Positions 25,763 through 34,711 of a stretch of 64,000 bases of DNA are shown piece by piece. Origin of the DNA: Povalibacter uvarum (GTDB lineage: Bacteria; Pseudomonadota; Gammaproteobacteria; Steroidobacterales; Steroidobacteraceae); contig NZ_JACHHZ010000005.1 of assembly GCF_014202975.1 (NCBI RefSeq), forward strand, positions 434,001-498,000. Reading direction: 5' to 3'. The translations under genes and the position numbers were made by a program. Positions within the stretch are counted from its first letter, which is position 1. Each line of letters opens with the position of its first letter. A model generated the notes under the pieces. That model was not told the DNA's origin. It was given only the letters and a program-made list of their open reading frames with translations, and ran no database searches.

Positions 25763-26716
25763 ATGCTGCTCGGCTTCGATGGGGGTTGGAACAAATCAGC
25801 GCTGGCGCTATGCAGCCTGGAAGGCCGGTTGCTCGCGCGCCTGCGCGGACCGGGAACGGCCATTGTCGGGCTGCCGACCGAGCGCTTCTTCACAGTCGCC
25901 GAGTCGATGGTGCAGGAGATCTGCAGGCTCGCAGGCATCCAGCAAACGCAGATAAGTCATCTGGCACTGGGACTCAGCGGCGTCGACTTCGACGATGAGC
26001 GGAAGGCGCAGCATCACTGCATTGCCGACGGGCTCAGGCTCGATCCCGCACATCTGACCCTGGTGAACGATGGCGTCGCTGCTCTCTGCGGCGCATCGAA
26101 AGCCGAGCGGCTCGTGATCGTCCAGCACGGCAGCGGCATCACGCTGTCATGGCGTGCGAAACCGGGCGAAGAGCAGGTCTTCGACAGCCTCGACGTCGCG
26201 AATGTCTTCGATATTCGCCGCGAGGTCACCATTCAGATCGCTCGAATGATCGACGGCCGGGCCGAGCCTACGCGGCTGCTCGGGCAGGTTCTGCGGCATT
26301 GCGATGTACCCCCGGAGCAGTTCGCCGAATGGATGTTCCGCGACCCCATTGCGCGACTGCGCCAGACGCTGCTGGAAACCGTGGTGTTCAAGGCCTGGCG
26401 GGAAGGCGAGTCAGTCGCGACAGACCTCGTGCAACGTGCAGCCGCGGACTATGTGCTCGCGGCACGCGCGATGGGTGCGCGCATGCCTCGTGGTGCGGGT
26501 TTCGTTGCCGCTTTCGGCGGCGGCGTCATTACGCAAGGCGGCGCCGACTTCCAGCAACTGTTGAGTCGTCGTCTGGGCGAGGCGTGTCCGGAAGCAACGC
26601 TGACTTCCGTGCAATTGCCGCCCGAAGCGGGTGCCCTGGTTCTCGCCGGTCGTCGCAGCGGCATCGATGCGAGCATGTTGTTCGACCGGTTGCTCGAACA
26701 GTGGAGTGACCTGTGA
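25763..26716 (+). CDS. BadF/BadG-type sugar kinase (GlcNAc kinase-like)
   Basis: An ASKHA-fold ATPase of about 317 residues, likely phosphorylating an amino sugar or its disaccharide. Family motifs appear in altered form: phosphate-1 is GFDGGWNKSALAL (usually DGGGTKT), then LALGLSGVD, LVNDGVAALCGAS and QHGSGITLSW (usually GTGS), and FGGGVITQGG near the C-terminus. It heads a five-gene operon (kinase, NagB-like, GH4, ChbG, GPH transporter). I chose the ATG at 25763; the frame continues to a GTG at 25721 within the palindromic operator. It overlaps the next gene by four bases. Confidence 0.82.
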   Translation: MLLGFDGGWNKSALALCSLEGRLLARLRGPGTAIVGLPTERFFTVAESMVQEICRLAGIQQTQISHLALGLSGVDFDDERKAQHHCIADGLRLDPAHLTLVNDGVAALCGASKAERLVIVQHGSGITLSWRAKPGEEQVFDSLDVANVFDIRREVTIQIARMIDGRAEPTRLLGQVLRHCDVPPEQFAEWMFRDPIARLRQTLLETVVFKAWREGESVATDLVQRAAADYVLAARAMGARMPRGAGFVAAFGGGVITQGGADFQQLLSRRLGEACPEATLTSVQLPPEAGALVLAGRRSGIDASMLFDRLLEQWSDL

Positions 26717-27525
26717 CATCCCTCGCAGTGAGCGTGCTTGCATCGGACATCGATGTCGGCGAAGCCGCTGCCGACATCGTGCTCGCTGCACATCAGCAGG
26801 CAACAGCAGAGCGGCGCGCATTCGTGCTCGGGTGTCCCGCCGGGCGTACTCCACGATCGACGTACGCCGCGCTGGCGAGACGCGTCGCTGCCGCGCAGGT
26901 CGACCTCTCCAATACTCGCATCGTCATGATGGATGAGTATGTCGAGCACTCGACCGGCGATTGGCGCTGGTGTCCATCCCACGCGCACTACAGTTGCAGA
27001 GGTTTCGCCGAGCGCGAACTGCGCAGTGTCATCAACGCGGGCCTGCCGGTGTCGAAGCAGATTCCGGCGCACGCTGTTCATACCCCGGAACCAGAACGCC
27101 CCGAAGAGTACGAGAGGCTGATCGAGGCGCTCGGCGGCATCGACGTGTTCCTGCTCGCGACTGGTGCTTCGGATGGCCATGTTGCCTTCAATCCGCCAGG
27201 TACCTCACTCGGGAGCGTGACGAGAGTCGTCGAGCTCGCACCAACGACGCGCAGCGACAATGTCGGCACGTTCCCCAGGTTCTCATCAGGTGATGAAGTC
27301 CCGCGCCATGGTGTCAGCGTCGGGCTGGGAACTATCGTCCGGCTCTCGAGGCGCACGCTCCTGCTGATCTGCGGCCCTTCGAAGCGTGCGTCCTTCCGTC
27401 GCGTCATGAGCAGCGGCGGGTTCGATGCTTCGTGGCCGGCGACAGTGATCTGGACGTGTGTCCACGGTGAAGTGCTCGCGGACGAGGCAGCGGCAGGGAA
27501 GAGAAAGGACAAGAGATATGCGTGA
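26713..27525 (+). CDS. NagB-like glucosamine-6-phosphate isomerase/deaminase
   Basis: It aligns along its length with E. coli NagB: phosphate loop LGCPAGRTPRSTY, base Asp in MMDEYVEH, triad region ASDGHVAFNPPGTSLGSVTR, VGLGTIVRL and GPSKRA. NagB converts GlcN-6-P to fructose-6-P and ammonia. The catalytic Glu148 position of NagB (AFNEP) is Pro here (AFNPP), while Asp and His of DGH are kept, so the chemistry may be altered. The GTG start overlaps the kinase stop (GTGA). Its end overlaps the GH4 start by eight bases. Length is 270 residues. Confidence 0.85.
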   Translation: MTSLAVSVLASDIDVGEAAADIVLAAHQQATAERRAFVLGCPAGRTPRSTYAALARRVAAAQVDLSNTRIVMMDEYVEHSTGDWRWCPSHAHYSCRGFAERELRSVINAGLPVSKQIPAHAVHTPEPERPEEYERLIEALGGIDVFLLATGASDGHVAFNPPGTSLGSVTRVVELAPTTRSDNVGTFPRFSSGDEVPRHGVSVGLGTIVRLSRRTLLLICGPSKRASFRRVMSSGGFDASWPATVIWTCVHGEVLADEAAAGKRKDKRYA

Positions 27526-28795
27526 GTTGAAAGTATGTGTCGTCGGAGCAGGTGGCAGCTACACACCGGAGATCGTCGAGGGCTTGATCACGCATCGATC
27601 GCAGGGACTCAATGTGCGTGTCCTGGGTCTTTGCGATACCAATCGCGATCGGCTCGAAGTCATGGCCGGACTCGCGCGCCGCATGATCGATTCAGCCGGT
27701 GCCGACATCGAAGTGCAGGTCAGCCAGGAGCTCGGCGAAGCCGCGCGGGATGCGGACTTCGTGGTGACGCAGATTCGTGTCGGCGGCATGCAGGCGCGTC
27801 GGATCGACGAAGTCATTCCCGCGAAGTACGGCATCATCGGCCAGGAGACGACGGGCCCGGGCGGCATGTTCAAGGCGCTGCGCACGATTCCCGTCATGCT
27901 GGACGTCGCTCGAGTCGTCACTGAGGTTGCGCCGCGGGCATTCATTCTCAACTACACCAATCCCAGTGGCGTGGTTACGGAGGCGGTTCTGACGCTGACC
28001 CGGGCGCGCCTCCTCGGGCTGTGTTCGAGCATTCCCCTGATGCAAGTGCAGTTGCGCAAGCTGCTGCAGCCCCGATTTGGCGACGTCCGGATCCACAGTG
28101 TCGGGCTGAATCATCTGGGCTTCATCTTCAGGATCGTCGCCAAAGAAGCCGATGTGACGAGTGCGGCAATCTCATGGGCGCGCAGAAACCATGGCGGTGA
28201 GGATTCACTGCTCACGTCCGCGCTCGAGGTCGCCGAAACCATCGGCGCGATTCCGGTGCCGAAGTACGGCGATCTCTACTTCCATCGTCGTCGCGAGGTG
28301 AAGTTGGCTGCCGAGGCGTCTCGCACGCGGGCCGATGTTGTGATGGACATCGAGGCTGCGGTCCTGAAGGAAGCCGCCGATCCGCACACTGTTGGCAAAC
28401 CCGCTGCTCTCCTGCGGCGCGGAGGTGATGGCTACAGCAGCGTCACGTTCTCGACGATGCTCTCCATCGTCAGCAATCGCGGCGACGACATCGTGATGAG
28501 TGCCATGAATCGCGGCGCGGTGAGTGATCTACCGGACAATGTCGTCGTCGAGACGAACTGCCGTGTCGATGCGCTGGGCGCCAATCCCATTCCCGTGGGA
28601 TCGCTGCCGCTCGCCATTCGCGGTCTCGTTCAGGCCGTGAAGACGCATGAAACGCTGACGGTGCAGGCAGCGGTAACGAAGCGGCGCGACCTGGCGCTCC
28701 AGGCTCTGCTGGCCCATCCCCTCGTAAGCGACATCGATGTAGCTGTGCCGCTGCTCGATGAGATGCTCCAGGCCCACGGACTCGAGTACCACTGA
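27518..28795 (+). CDS. GH4 6-phospho-beta-glucosidase family (ChbF-like)
   Basis: An NAD+ and Mn2+-dependent glycosidase. The NAD-binding start VVGAGGSYTPEIVEG, QETTGPGGMFKALRTIP, NYTNPSGVVTEAV, GLCSSIP (metal Cys) and GLNHLGFIF (metal His) follow the 6-phospho-beta-glucosidase/ChbF subgroup. Length is 425 residues. GH4 members of this type usually cleave disaccharide-6-phosphates made by a PTS, but no PTS gene is in the operon; a kinase is encoded instead. The ATG at 27518 overlaps the NagB-like gene by eight bases. Confidence 0.9.
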   Translation: MRELKVCVVGAGGSYTPEIVEGLITHRSQGLNVRVLGLCDTNRDRLEVMAGLARRMIDSAGADIEVQVSQELGEAARDADFVVTQIRVGGMQARRIDEVIPAKYGIIGQETTGPGGMFKALRTIPVMLDVARVVTEVAPRAFILNYTNPSGVVTEAVLTLTRARLLGLCSSIPLMQVQLRKLLQPRFGDVRIHSVGLNHLGFIFRIVAKEADVTSAAISWARRNHGGEDSLLTSALEVAETIGAIPVPKYGDLYFHRRREVKLAAEASRTRADVVMDIEAAVLKEAADPHTVGKPAALLRRGGDGYSSVTFSTMLSIVSNRGDDIVMSAMNRGAVSDLPDNVVVETNCRVDALGANPIPVGSLPLAIRGLVQAVKTHETLTVQAAVTKRRDLALQALLAHPLVSDIDVAVPLLDEMLQAHGLEYH

Positions 28796-28796
28796 C

Positions 28797-29633
28797 ATGA
28801 ACCTGCCCTCGCTCGCCGAGCGGCTCGGCTACGGCGCCGACGACCGGCTGCTCATCGTCAACTGCGACGATTTCGGCTCCAGTCGCGATGCGAACAACGC
28901 AACGCTCGAGTGCTTCGAGCGAGGGATCGCATCCAGCGCGACATTGATGGTGCCGTGTCCCTGGGCGCTCGATGCAGTGCGCAGGTCGACGCAGTATCCA
29001 GTGGGTGTCCATCTGACATTGACGTGCGAGTACCCGTCGTATCGCTGGCGGGGGCTCACGAACGGCGCTTCGTTGCTGGACTCAGAAGGGTTCCTGCCCA
29101 GAACTGTCGAAGAAGTGCACCGCGCTGCTTCGCTCGACGAGGTCAGGCAGGAGTGTCGGGCGCAGATCGCGCAGGCGCTCTCATGGGGACTGGACGTCAC
29201 GCACATCGATGCTCACATGGGAACAGCGCAGACCGATCCGCGCTTCTTCGCCGTGTATGTCGATCTGGCGGCCGAGTTCGATCTGCCGCTGAGAATGGTC
29301 GGCACGGATCTGGAGGCGACACTCGGATTTCCATGCAGGGATGTCGCCGTGGCGCGTGGACTGATCTTCCCCGATCATTTCGTTTCGCCGTGGGGACGTC
29401 CAACCTACGAGGTTCTGCTTGAGGCGCTCGACGTGCTGCCGCCGGGCGTAACCGAGATCTACGCGCACCCCGTCACCGATGGAGACGAGCTTCGGACGTA
29501 TGACCCAAAGCACGCCGATGTCCGTGTAGCCGACTATGCGTGTCTCATGGATTCCGGGATCCGGGAGCGAATTCAGTCGGCCGGCATTCGTCTGATCAGC
29601 TTCCGCGAGTTGCGCGAGCTGCAGAGATCGTAG
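28797..29633 (+). CDS. chbG: ChbG/YdjC-type carbohydrate deacetylase
   Basis: Removes an N-acetyl group from chitobiose-type oligosaccharides. The YdjC fold motifs are visible: metal-binding NCDDFG near residue 24, HLTLTCE, and HIDAHMG. In E. coli, ChbG deacetylation is needed before GH4 ChbF can act, so its place beside GH4 supports a chitobiose pathway. Length is 278 residues with no signal peptide, so it is cytosolic. One base separates it from the GH4 stop. Confidence 0.9.
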   Translation: MNLPSLAERLGYGADDRLLIVNCDDFGSSRDANNATLECFERGIASSATLMVPCPWALDAVRRSTQYPVGVHLTLTCEYPSYRWRGLTNGASLLDSEGFLPRTVEEVHRAASLDEVRQECRAQIAQALSWGLDVTHIDAHMGTAQTDPRFFAVYVDLAAEFDLPLRMVGTDLEATLGFPCRDVAVARGLIFPDHFVSPWGRPTYEVLLEALDVLPPGVTEIYAHPVTDGDELRTYDPKHADVRVADYACLMDSGIRERIQSAGIRLISFRELRELQRS

Positions 29634-29635
29634 TC

Positions 29636-31006
29636 ATGAGTGCCGTCGAAGCAGTGTTTGCTCAGGCTCGCGCTGCGCCCACGGCGAGAGGCGCCCGACT
29701 AGGCTACGCCGCGGGCTGCTTTGGCACGGATGTCTTCTGGCAGGGCACGAGCTTCTTTCTGCTCTTCTACTACACGGACGTTCTCGGTATCAGCAGCACA
29801 ACAGCTGGGCTGGTGTTCGCGGCGGCGATGATCTGGGACGGCATCACTGATCCGATCATGGGGCTCATCGCCAACCGGACGCAGTCCCGCCTCGGCCGAT
29901 ATCGCCCGTACATCCTGTTCGGTGCCGTTCCGCTGGCGGCTTCCTACGTCGTGATGTTCGCGCAGCCGTTTGCCGCCGCTGGATTGATCGTCTACACGCT
30001 GCTGGCGCAAATGCTGTTTCGCACGGCCTACACCGTCGTTTCGATTCCTTACGGGGCGTTGTCCGCCTCGATGACCAGCGATGCCGCGGAACGCAGCCGG
30101 CTCGCGACCTTCAAAGTGCTGGGTGGGGCGGTCGCGGCGCTCTTCGTGGCACTCGCCACTCAACCGTTCATTGCATTGTTTCCGACCGCGGAAGAAGGCT
30201 GGTTCGCCCTCAGCATCCTTCTTGGCGCGTGTTCTTGCCTTGCGCTGTACGCGACGTATCGGACGGCGAGCGAGAAAGCGGACACCGTCGAATTGCAGCA
30301 GCCGCCGGTCCGACGGCAGCTGGAAGCGCTGTGGCGAAATCCGTCGTTCATCATCGTCATCGCCGCGATCATGTTGTCGAGCATTGCTTCGGTGATCAGC
30401 TCGAAGGTGACTGTCTATTACTTCACGTACTACCTCTCGAAGCCGGATCTCGCCGGCATCGGGCTGGCGATCCAGGTCGTCGCAGTCATGGCGTGCACGC
30501 CGCTCTGGGCCTGGGTGGCGCGTCGCTATTCGAAGCGCATCGCGTGGCTGGCCGGCGCTGCGATCGCAATCGTGGGGCAGGGCGTGTTCTACGCATACGC
30601 AGGTACCGACTCGATCATCGTGATGTCGCTGGTGGCAGTGATCTGGATCGGCGGGTCAGCCGTGCCGGTGATCTTCTGGAGCATGGCACCGGACACCGTC
30701 GAAGTCGGCGAGTGGCGCACCGGTGCACGCAGCGAAGGTGCGGCGTTCGGAATCGTATCGCTCGGCCAGAAAGTCGCGCTCGGCATCGGCATCGGACTCA
30801 CGGGAATTCTGCTGGATGTCATTCGCTACGTTCCCGGCGCTCAGCAGTCCGCGGTGACGCTCGAAGGCATGCACGCAATGATGACGTTGCCGGGGCTCGT
30901 TGCGGCCGCTGCGTCGGGCGCGGTGATGTGGTTCTATCGGCTGGATGGGACGCTGCATGCGCGTCTTGTGAAAGCGCTGCAGTGGCGGGCGAAGAAGCGC
31001 CGGTAG
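29636..31006 (+). CDS. GPH-family glycoside:cation symporter (MFS)
   Basis: An inner-membrane transporter of about 456 residues with 12 predicted membrane segments. GPH/MelB-type motifs are FLLFYYTDVLGIS, AMIWDGITDPIMGLIANRT, RYRPYILFGAVPL and YTVVSIPYGALSASMT. It is probably the uptake route for the amino disaccharide handled by the operon, replacing a PTS. The ATG at 29636 is two bases after the ChbG stop. A REP-like repeat follows the stop immediately. Confidence 0.9.
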   Translation: MSAVEAVFAQARAAPTARGARLGYAAGCFGTDVFWQGTSFFLLFYYTDVLGISSTTAGLVFAAAMIWDGITDPIMGLIANRTQSRLGRYRPYILFGAVPLAASYVVMFAQPFAAAGLIVYTLLAQMLFRTAYTVVSIPYGALSASMTSDAAERSRLATFKVLGGAVAALFVALATQPFIALFPTAEEGWFALSILLGACSCLALYATYRTASEKADTVELQQPPVRRQLEALWRNPSFIIVIAAIMLSSIASVISSKVTVYYFTYYLSKPDLAGIGLAIQVVAVMACTPLWAWVARRYSKRIAWLAGAAIAIVGQGVFYAYAGTDSIIVMSLVAVIWIGGSAVPVIFWSMAPDTVEVGEWRTGARSEGAAFGIVSLGQKVALGIGIGLTGILLDVIRYVPGAQQSAVTLEGMHAMMTLPGLVAAAASGAVMWFYRLDGTLHARLVKALQWRAKKRR

Positions 31007-31007
31007 T

Positions 31008-31074
31008 GTCATTCCCGCGGAAGCGGGAATTCAGGCCTTTGCTTCGGGTGGATTCCCTCTTTCGCGGGAATGAC
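31008..31074. repeat. REP-like paired hairpin element
   Basis: gtcattcccgcg...gcgggaat and attccc...cgcgggaatgac form two inverted-repeat units in opposite orientation. The element fills the gap between the convergent transporter and sulfatase genes and could act as a bidirectional terminator or mRNA-end stabiliser. Confidence 0.85.
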
Positions 31075-31077
31075 GAG

Positions 31078-32400
31078 TCAGGGCTCTGCCGCAACGCGCG
31101 GCTCGGTAATCCCAAAGGCCTGCCGCGCCTGCCCCATCCGGGCCGCCATGTCCTTCATCACATCCGGATGCCGGGCAGCCACGTTGTAGTTCTCGCCAGG
31201 ATCATTCTTCATATCGAACAGCAGCGGATACTTGTAAGCACCGAGCGGAATGCTGACGGTGCGGTAGTAGCTCTCGACGACATACTTCCAGCGATCAGTG
31301 CGCAGCCCCGCAAGCGATTCGTTGTTGAACAGCAGCAGTTGTTCGTGGGGAGAAATGGAGCGGGATTTCAGAACCGCGGAGATGTCCTTGCCATCGATCG
31401 TCAGCCCGGCGGGCAGGTTGCGGCCCGCCATCGCGACCACCGTCGGCAGCAGATCGATGTTCATCGTGATTGCGTCGGAGACTCGTCCTTGCGGAATGAC
31501 GCCAGGCTGTCGCGCGATGAACGGCACACGATAGCCGCCGTCCCATCCTGCGCCGCCTTTGCGATCCCGCAATCCCGCAGTGGAGCCTTCAAACCAGGGG
31601 CCGTTGTCGGATGTCACGACCACGAGCGTGTCGCGATCGATACCGCGTTCGCGCAAGCGATCGAGCAGGCGGCCCATCTGGTAGTCGAGCTCTTCGACGA
31701 CGTCGCCGTAATCGGCGGCCGCCGACCGTCCGTGAAAATCAGGGTGCGGGTCCAGCGGAATGTGCGGCGCCGTCGGTGCGAGCACCATGAAGAACGGCGA
31801 GTCGTGCCTGTCGTCGATGAAGCGCAGCGCGCGATCGAAGAATCGCTGTGTCAGGCGCGGAAAATCCACGCCCTCCTGAGTGAGCTCCACGCCTGGCCCG
31901 GCGGTCTCATACAGCGACAGCGGCTTCATGTCGTGGCTGTACGGCAGGCCGAAGAACAGATCGAAGCCCTGCTGGGTCGGCGGCCAGAACGGCGCTACAT
32001 GGCCGAGGTGCCACTTACCAACGAACGCTGTCGCATAGTCCGGCTTCAGTGCTTCAGCGATCGTGACCTCTTCGGGCGGCAGTCCATTGCGATCCGTGGG
32101 ACGAATGACATCCTTCGCAAGGCCGGTGCGGATCGGCATCCGACCCGTCAACAGGCCCGCGCGAGAAGGCGTGCAGACATTTGCTGAAGCATAGGCGTTC
32201 GTGAGCCGGATGCCTTCCTTCGCCATGCGATCGAGCCGAGGCGTGCGAATCAGCCGATTGCCGTAGGCGCTGAAGTCGCCGTAGCCGAGATCGTCGGCGA
32301 GCACGACGATGAAGTTGGGACGTCGCGCCGCCGCTGGCAAGGCAGTGAGCGGCGCGAGTGTTGCGGCGAGGGCGCCGCCGAGAAAGTGACGGCGCTTCAT
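31078..32400 (-). CDS. Sulfatase (type I, formylglycine-dependent)
   Basis: Hydrolyses a sulfate ester in the periplasm. A signal peptide (MKRRHFLGGALAATLAPL..., with a Tat-like RR) precedes the alkaline-phosphatase-like core. Key motifs: metal site VLADDLGYGD, the formylglycine motif CTPSR with Cys76, GKWHLG, and VVTSDNGPW for the second metal group. Cys76 must be oxidised by a formylglycine-generating enzyme, not encoded here. Length is 440 residues. It lies 12 bases downstream of a TonB receptor gene on the same strand, so a sulfated ligand for that receptor is likely. Confidence 0.93.
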   Translation of the reverse strand: MKRRHFLGGALAATLAPLTALPAAARRPNFIVVLADDLGYGDFSAYGNRLIRTPRLDRMAKEGIRLTNAYASANVCTPSRAGLLTGRMPIRTGLAKDVIRPTDRNGLPPEEVTIAEALKPDYATAFVGKWHLGHVAPFWPPTQQGFDLFFGLPYSHDMKPLSLYETAGPGVELTQEGVDFPRLTQRFFDRALRFIDDRHDSPFFMVLAPTAPHIPLDPHPDFHGRSAAADYGDVVEELDYQMGRLLDRLRERGIDRDTLVVVTSDNGPWFEGSTAGLRDRKGGAGWDGGYRVPFIARQPGVIPQGRVSDAITMNIDLLPTVVAMAGRNLPAGLTIDGKDISAVLKSRSISPHEQLLLFNNESLAGLRTDRWKYVVESYYRTVSIPLGAYKYPLLFDMKNDPGENYNVAARHPDVMKDMAARMGQARQAFGITEPRVAAEP

Positions 32401-32412
32401 GGGCTCCTGCGA

Positions 32413-34605
32413 TCAGAACTGGAATGCGATCTCGGCCCCGTACGTCCGCGGATCGCCGCGTTCGACGAAGCGCGTGCCGAAGAAATCGCTCGTCCGGTTC
32501 GTGAGGTACTCTTCTTCCAGCACGTTGTTGCCGAACACAGCGAGTTCCCACCGGTCCGCGAAGCGCAGGGCAATCCGCGCGTTCAGCAGTCCCCGCGATT
32601 CGAGATACTGCGCCGGGAGATTTTCCTGGCCCGCATACGTGTCCGTACGATACGCATACTGCGCGAAGACCACCAGATCGCCATTCCAGGCTGCGATCGG
32701 CTGCGTGTACTGCGCCGATACGCTGCCTGACCACTCCGGAGAGAAGGGGAGCTGGTTGCCGCTGGCATCTGCTCCCGCGGCGCCACCGCCCGGGAAGTTC
32801 TCGAAGGAGCCGTCGATGTAGGCTGCATCCAGTGTCAGACGCAGTTGATCGAACGGCACTGCCTCGATGCTGAGCTCAGCGCCTGTCGTGGCGACTTCCG
32901 CTGCGTTGCTCAGCTGGATGACCGTGATGCCGCCGAAGCGATTGAAACGGTTGATCTGATAGTCGCGATAGTCGGCCTGGAACGCGGCGATGTTGACCCG
33001 GAGCATGCGATCGAAGAACTCCGTCTTCGCGCCGATCTCGTACGACTTCACCGTCTCGGTATCGAACGCAAAGTCGACGCGCCCGTCGCCGTTGAGGTCG
33101 AGCACCTGGTTGCGATTGAGGAAGTCGATGTTCCAGCCGCCGCTCTTGAAGCCTTCGGAGTACTTGGCGTAGAGGTTCGAGGTATCACTGATCTTCCAAG
33201 TGAGTCCGACGGCGGGCGTCAGCTTGTCTTCCTCGTCGTCGTCGCGGAAGTTGTTGAGCGTTGCAATGCCGACCAGGCCGCTCGTCGAGCCATCGAGATT
33301 GAACAGCAGGTCGCGCTTCTCCATCGTGTAGCGGGCGCCGGCGTTCAGGATCCAGTTGTCCGTGATGTTGAAGTCGACGGAGCCGAAGGCCGCGTAGGAA
33401 TCCGTGACGATTCGCGCGTTCGAGGGTGTGTTCGAGTTCGGTGCCAGGCCCAGTCCGAGACCGCCGGCGCCCGCGCCCCAGAATGCAATGCGCTCGGTTT
33501 CCGCCGTTTCCTGCAGGAAGAACACGCCAGCGACGAAGCGAACGCGTTGATCCGTCGGCGACGCGATACGCAGTTCCTGCGAGATCTGCTCGAAGTCGTC
33601 GGAGTAGCGCGTGTACACGAGATCGGCGGGGCTGTAGTCGTTGTCGGCCTGGATGAAGAGGCGGCTGTCCCGATAGGCGGAGATCGACGTGAGCGTCATC
33701 TCGTTGGCGAACTCGTACGTGATGTTCAGGTTCGCGCCCTTGTTGACTGCTTCCTTCATGCGCGGCGTGTTCGTGTTCGTTTCGAACGGCGCAGGCGCAT
33801 TCGGGTCGGTGGTGCCGCCGCCCGTCAGATTGGAAACGGACTCAGGTCCTGAGCGGAAGGAGTCGTCCTGCGTGTAGTCGACGATGAGATCCATCGTCAG
33901 TGCATCGGTAGGCAACGCCCGCAGGCCGAGGCGCCAGGACTGCAGATCCAGCGAGCCGATGACGTCGTCGCCGCTGTAAAGGTTGGTCGTGAAGCCGTTG
34001 CGACGCTCATCGGAGAATGACAGCTTCGTGAGCAGTTTGTCTTCGACGAGCGGTACGTTCACGCCGGCCGTCACGCCCCGGTAGTCATAATTGCCGCCGG
34101 AAACGCGCACGTCGCCGCTGAAATCACTGCTGGGTGGGGCGGTGATGATGTTCACTGCACCCGATACCGTGTTGCGACCGAACAGCGTGCCCTGCGGGCC
34201 GCGCAGCACTTCGACGCGTTCGATGTCGAGCATCGGCTGATTCAACGCGGAAGGCTGACCGATGTAGACGCCGTCGAGGTAGACGCCGGCGCGCCCGGTG
34301 AATCCGATATTGCGACCACCACCGCCGACGCCGCGGATGTAGACCGTGTCGTTGGCGGAACCGCGATCCAGGCTCAGACCCGGTGCGACGTTGGCCAGAT
34401 CGGAGAGACGCGTCGCGTTCAGTTGCTCGATCCGGTCAGCGCCGATCGCGCTGATGGCAATGGGCACGTCCTGCAGGTTTTCGGTGCGCTTTTGCGCGGT
34501 GACGATGATCTCTTCGAGTGCCGCCGACGGTGTCTCCTGTGCGGCGCTGACGCCAGCCATGCCGGCCAGCCCGGCGCAAATCGCGGTCGATACGAAACGC
34601 TTCAT
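32413..34605 (-). CDS. TonB-dependent receptor paired with sulfatase
   Basis: A 730-residue outer-membrane receptor. Its signal peptide ends VSAAQ; then EEIIVTAQKRTENLQDVPIA (TonB-box region), plug motif DIERVEVLRGPQGTLFGRNT and a C-terminal ...AEIAFQF. The shorter barrel and the AQKRTENLQDVPI start are common in receptors of sphingomonads and relatives that import siderophores, aromatics or steroids, besides sugars. With the sulfatase downstream and a TetR gene divergent, a sulfated small molecule is as plausible as a sulfated glycan. GGGGGAG precedes the ATG. Confidence 0.93.
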   Translation of the reverse strand: MKRFVSTAICAGLAGMAGVSAAQETPSAALEEIIVTAQKRTENLQDVPIAISAIGADRIEQLNATRLSDLANVAPGLSLDRGSANDTVYIRGVGGGGRNIGFTGRAGVYLDGVYIGQPSALNQPMLDIERVEVLRGPQGTLFGRNTVSGAVNIITAPPSSDFSGDVRVSGGNYDYRGVTAGVNVPLVEDKLLTKLSFSDERRNGFTTNLYSGDDVIGSLDLQSWRLGLRALPTDALTMDLIVDYTQDDSFRSGPESVSNLTGGGTTDPNAPAPFETNTNTPRMKEAVNKGANLNITYEFANEMTLTSISAYRDSRLFIQADNDYSPADLVYTRYSDDFEQISQELRIASPTDQRVRFVAGVFFLQETAETERIAFWGAGAGGLGLGLAPNSNTPSNARIVTDSYAAFGSVDFNITDNWILNAGARYTMEKRDLLFNLDGSTSGLVGIATLNNFRDDDEEDKLTPAVGLTWKISDTSNLYAKYSEGFKSGGWNIDFLNRNQVLDLNGDGRVDFAFDTETVKSYEIGAKTEFFDRMLRVNIAAFQADYRDYQINRFNRFGGITVIQLSNAAEVATTGAELSIEAVPFDQLRLTLDAAYIDGSFENFPGGGAAGADASGNQLPFSPEWSGSVSAQYTQPIAAWNGDLVVFAQYAYRTDTYAGQENLPAQYLESRGLLNARIALRFADRWELAVFGNNVLEEEYLTNRTSDFFGTRFVERGDPRTYGAEIAFQF

Positions 34606-34643
34606 GACTCCCCCTGTTGTGCCAGGACGCTGTTCCTGTGTTC

Positions 34644-34659
34644 CCTAGTGGTCACTAGG
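34644..34659. promoter_or_regulatory. TetR-type operator CCTAGTG-GT-CACTAGG
   Basis: Two 7-bp arms form an inverted repeat with a 2-bp centre in the 106-bp gap between the TonB receptor (leftward) and the TetR gene (rightward). Position and symmetry fit a TetR autoregulatory operator controlling both directions. Confidence 0.65.
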
Positions 34660-34711
34660 TATTGTGTAAATATCTAGCATGCACGAGGTATTTCGTGCAA
34701 CACTTTTCGCG

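Noticed and set aside
30229-32187. A 652-codon plus-strand frame spanning the GPH transporter end, a repeat and the sulfatase
   Set aside because: It crosses two real genes and a REP element and has no domain pattern.
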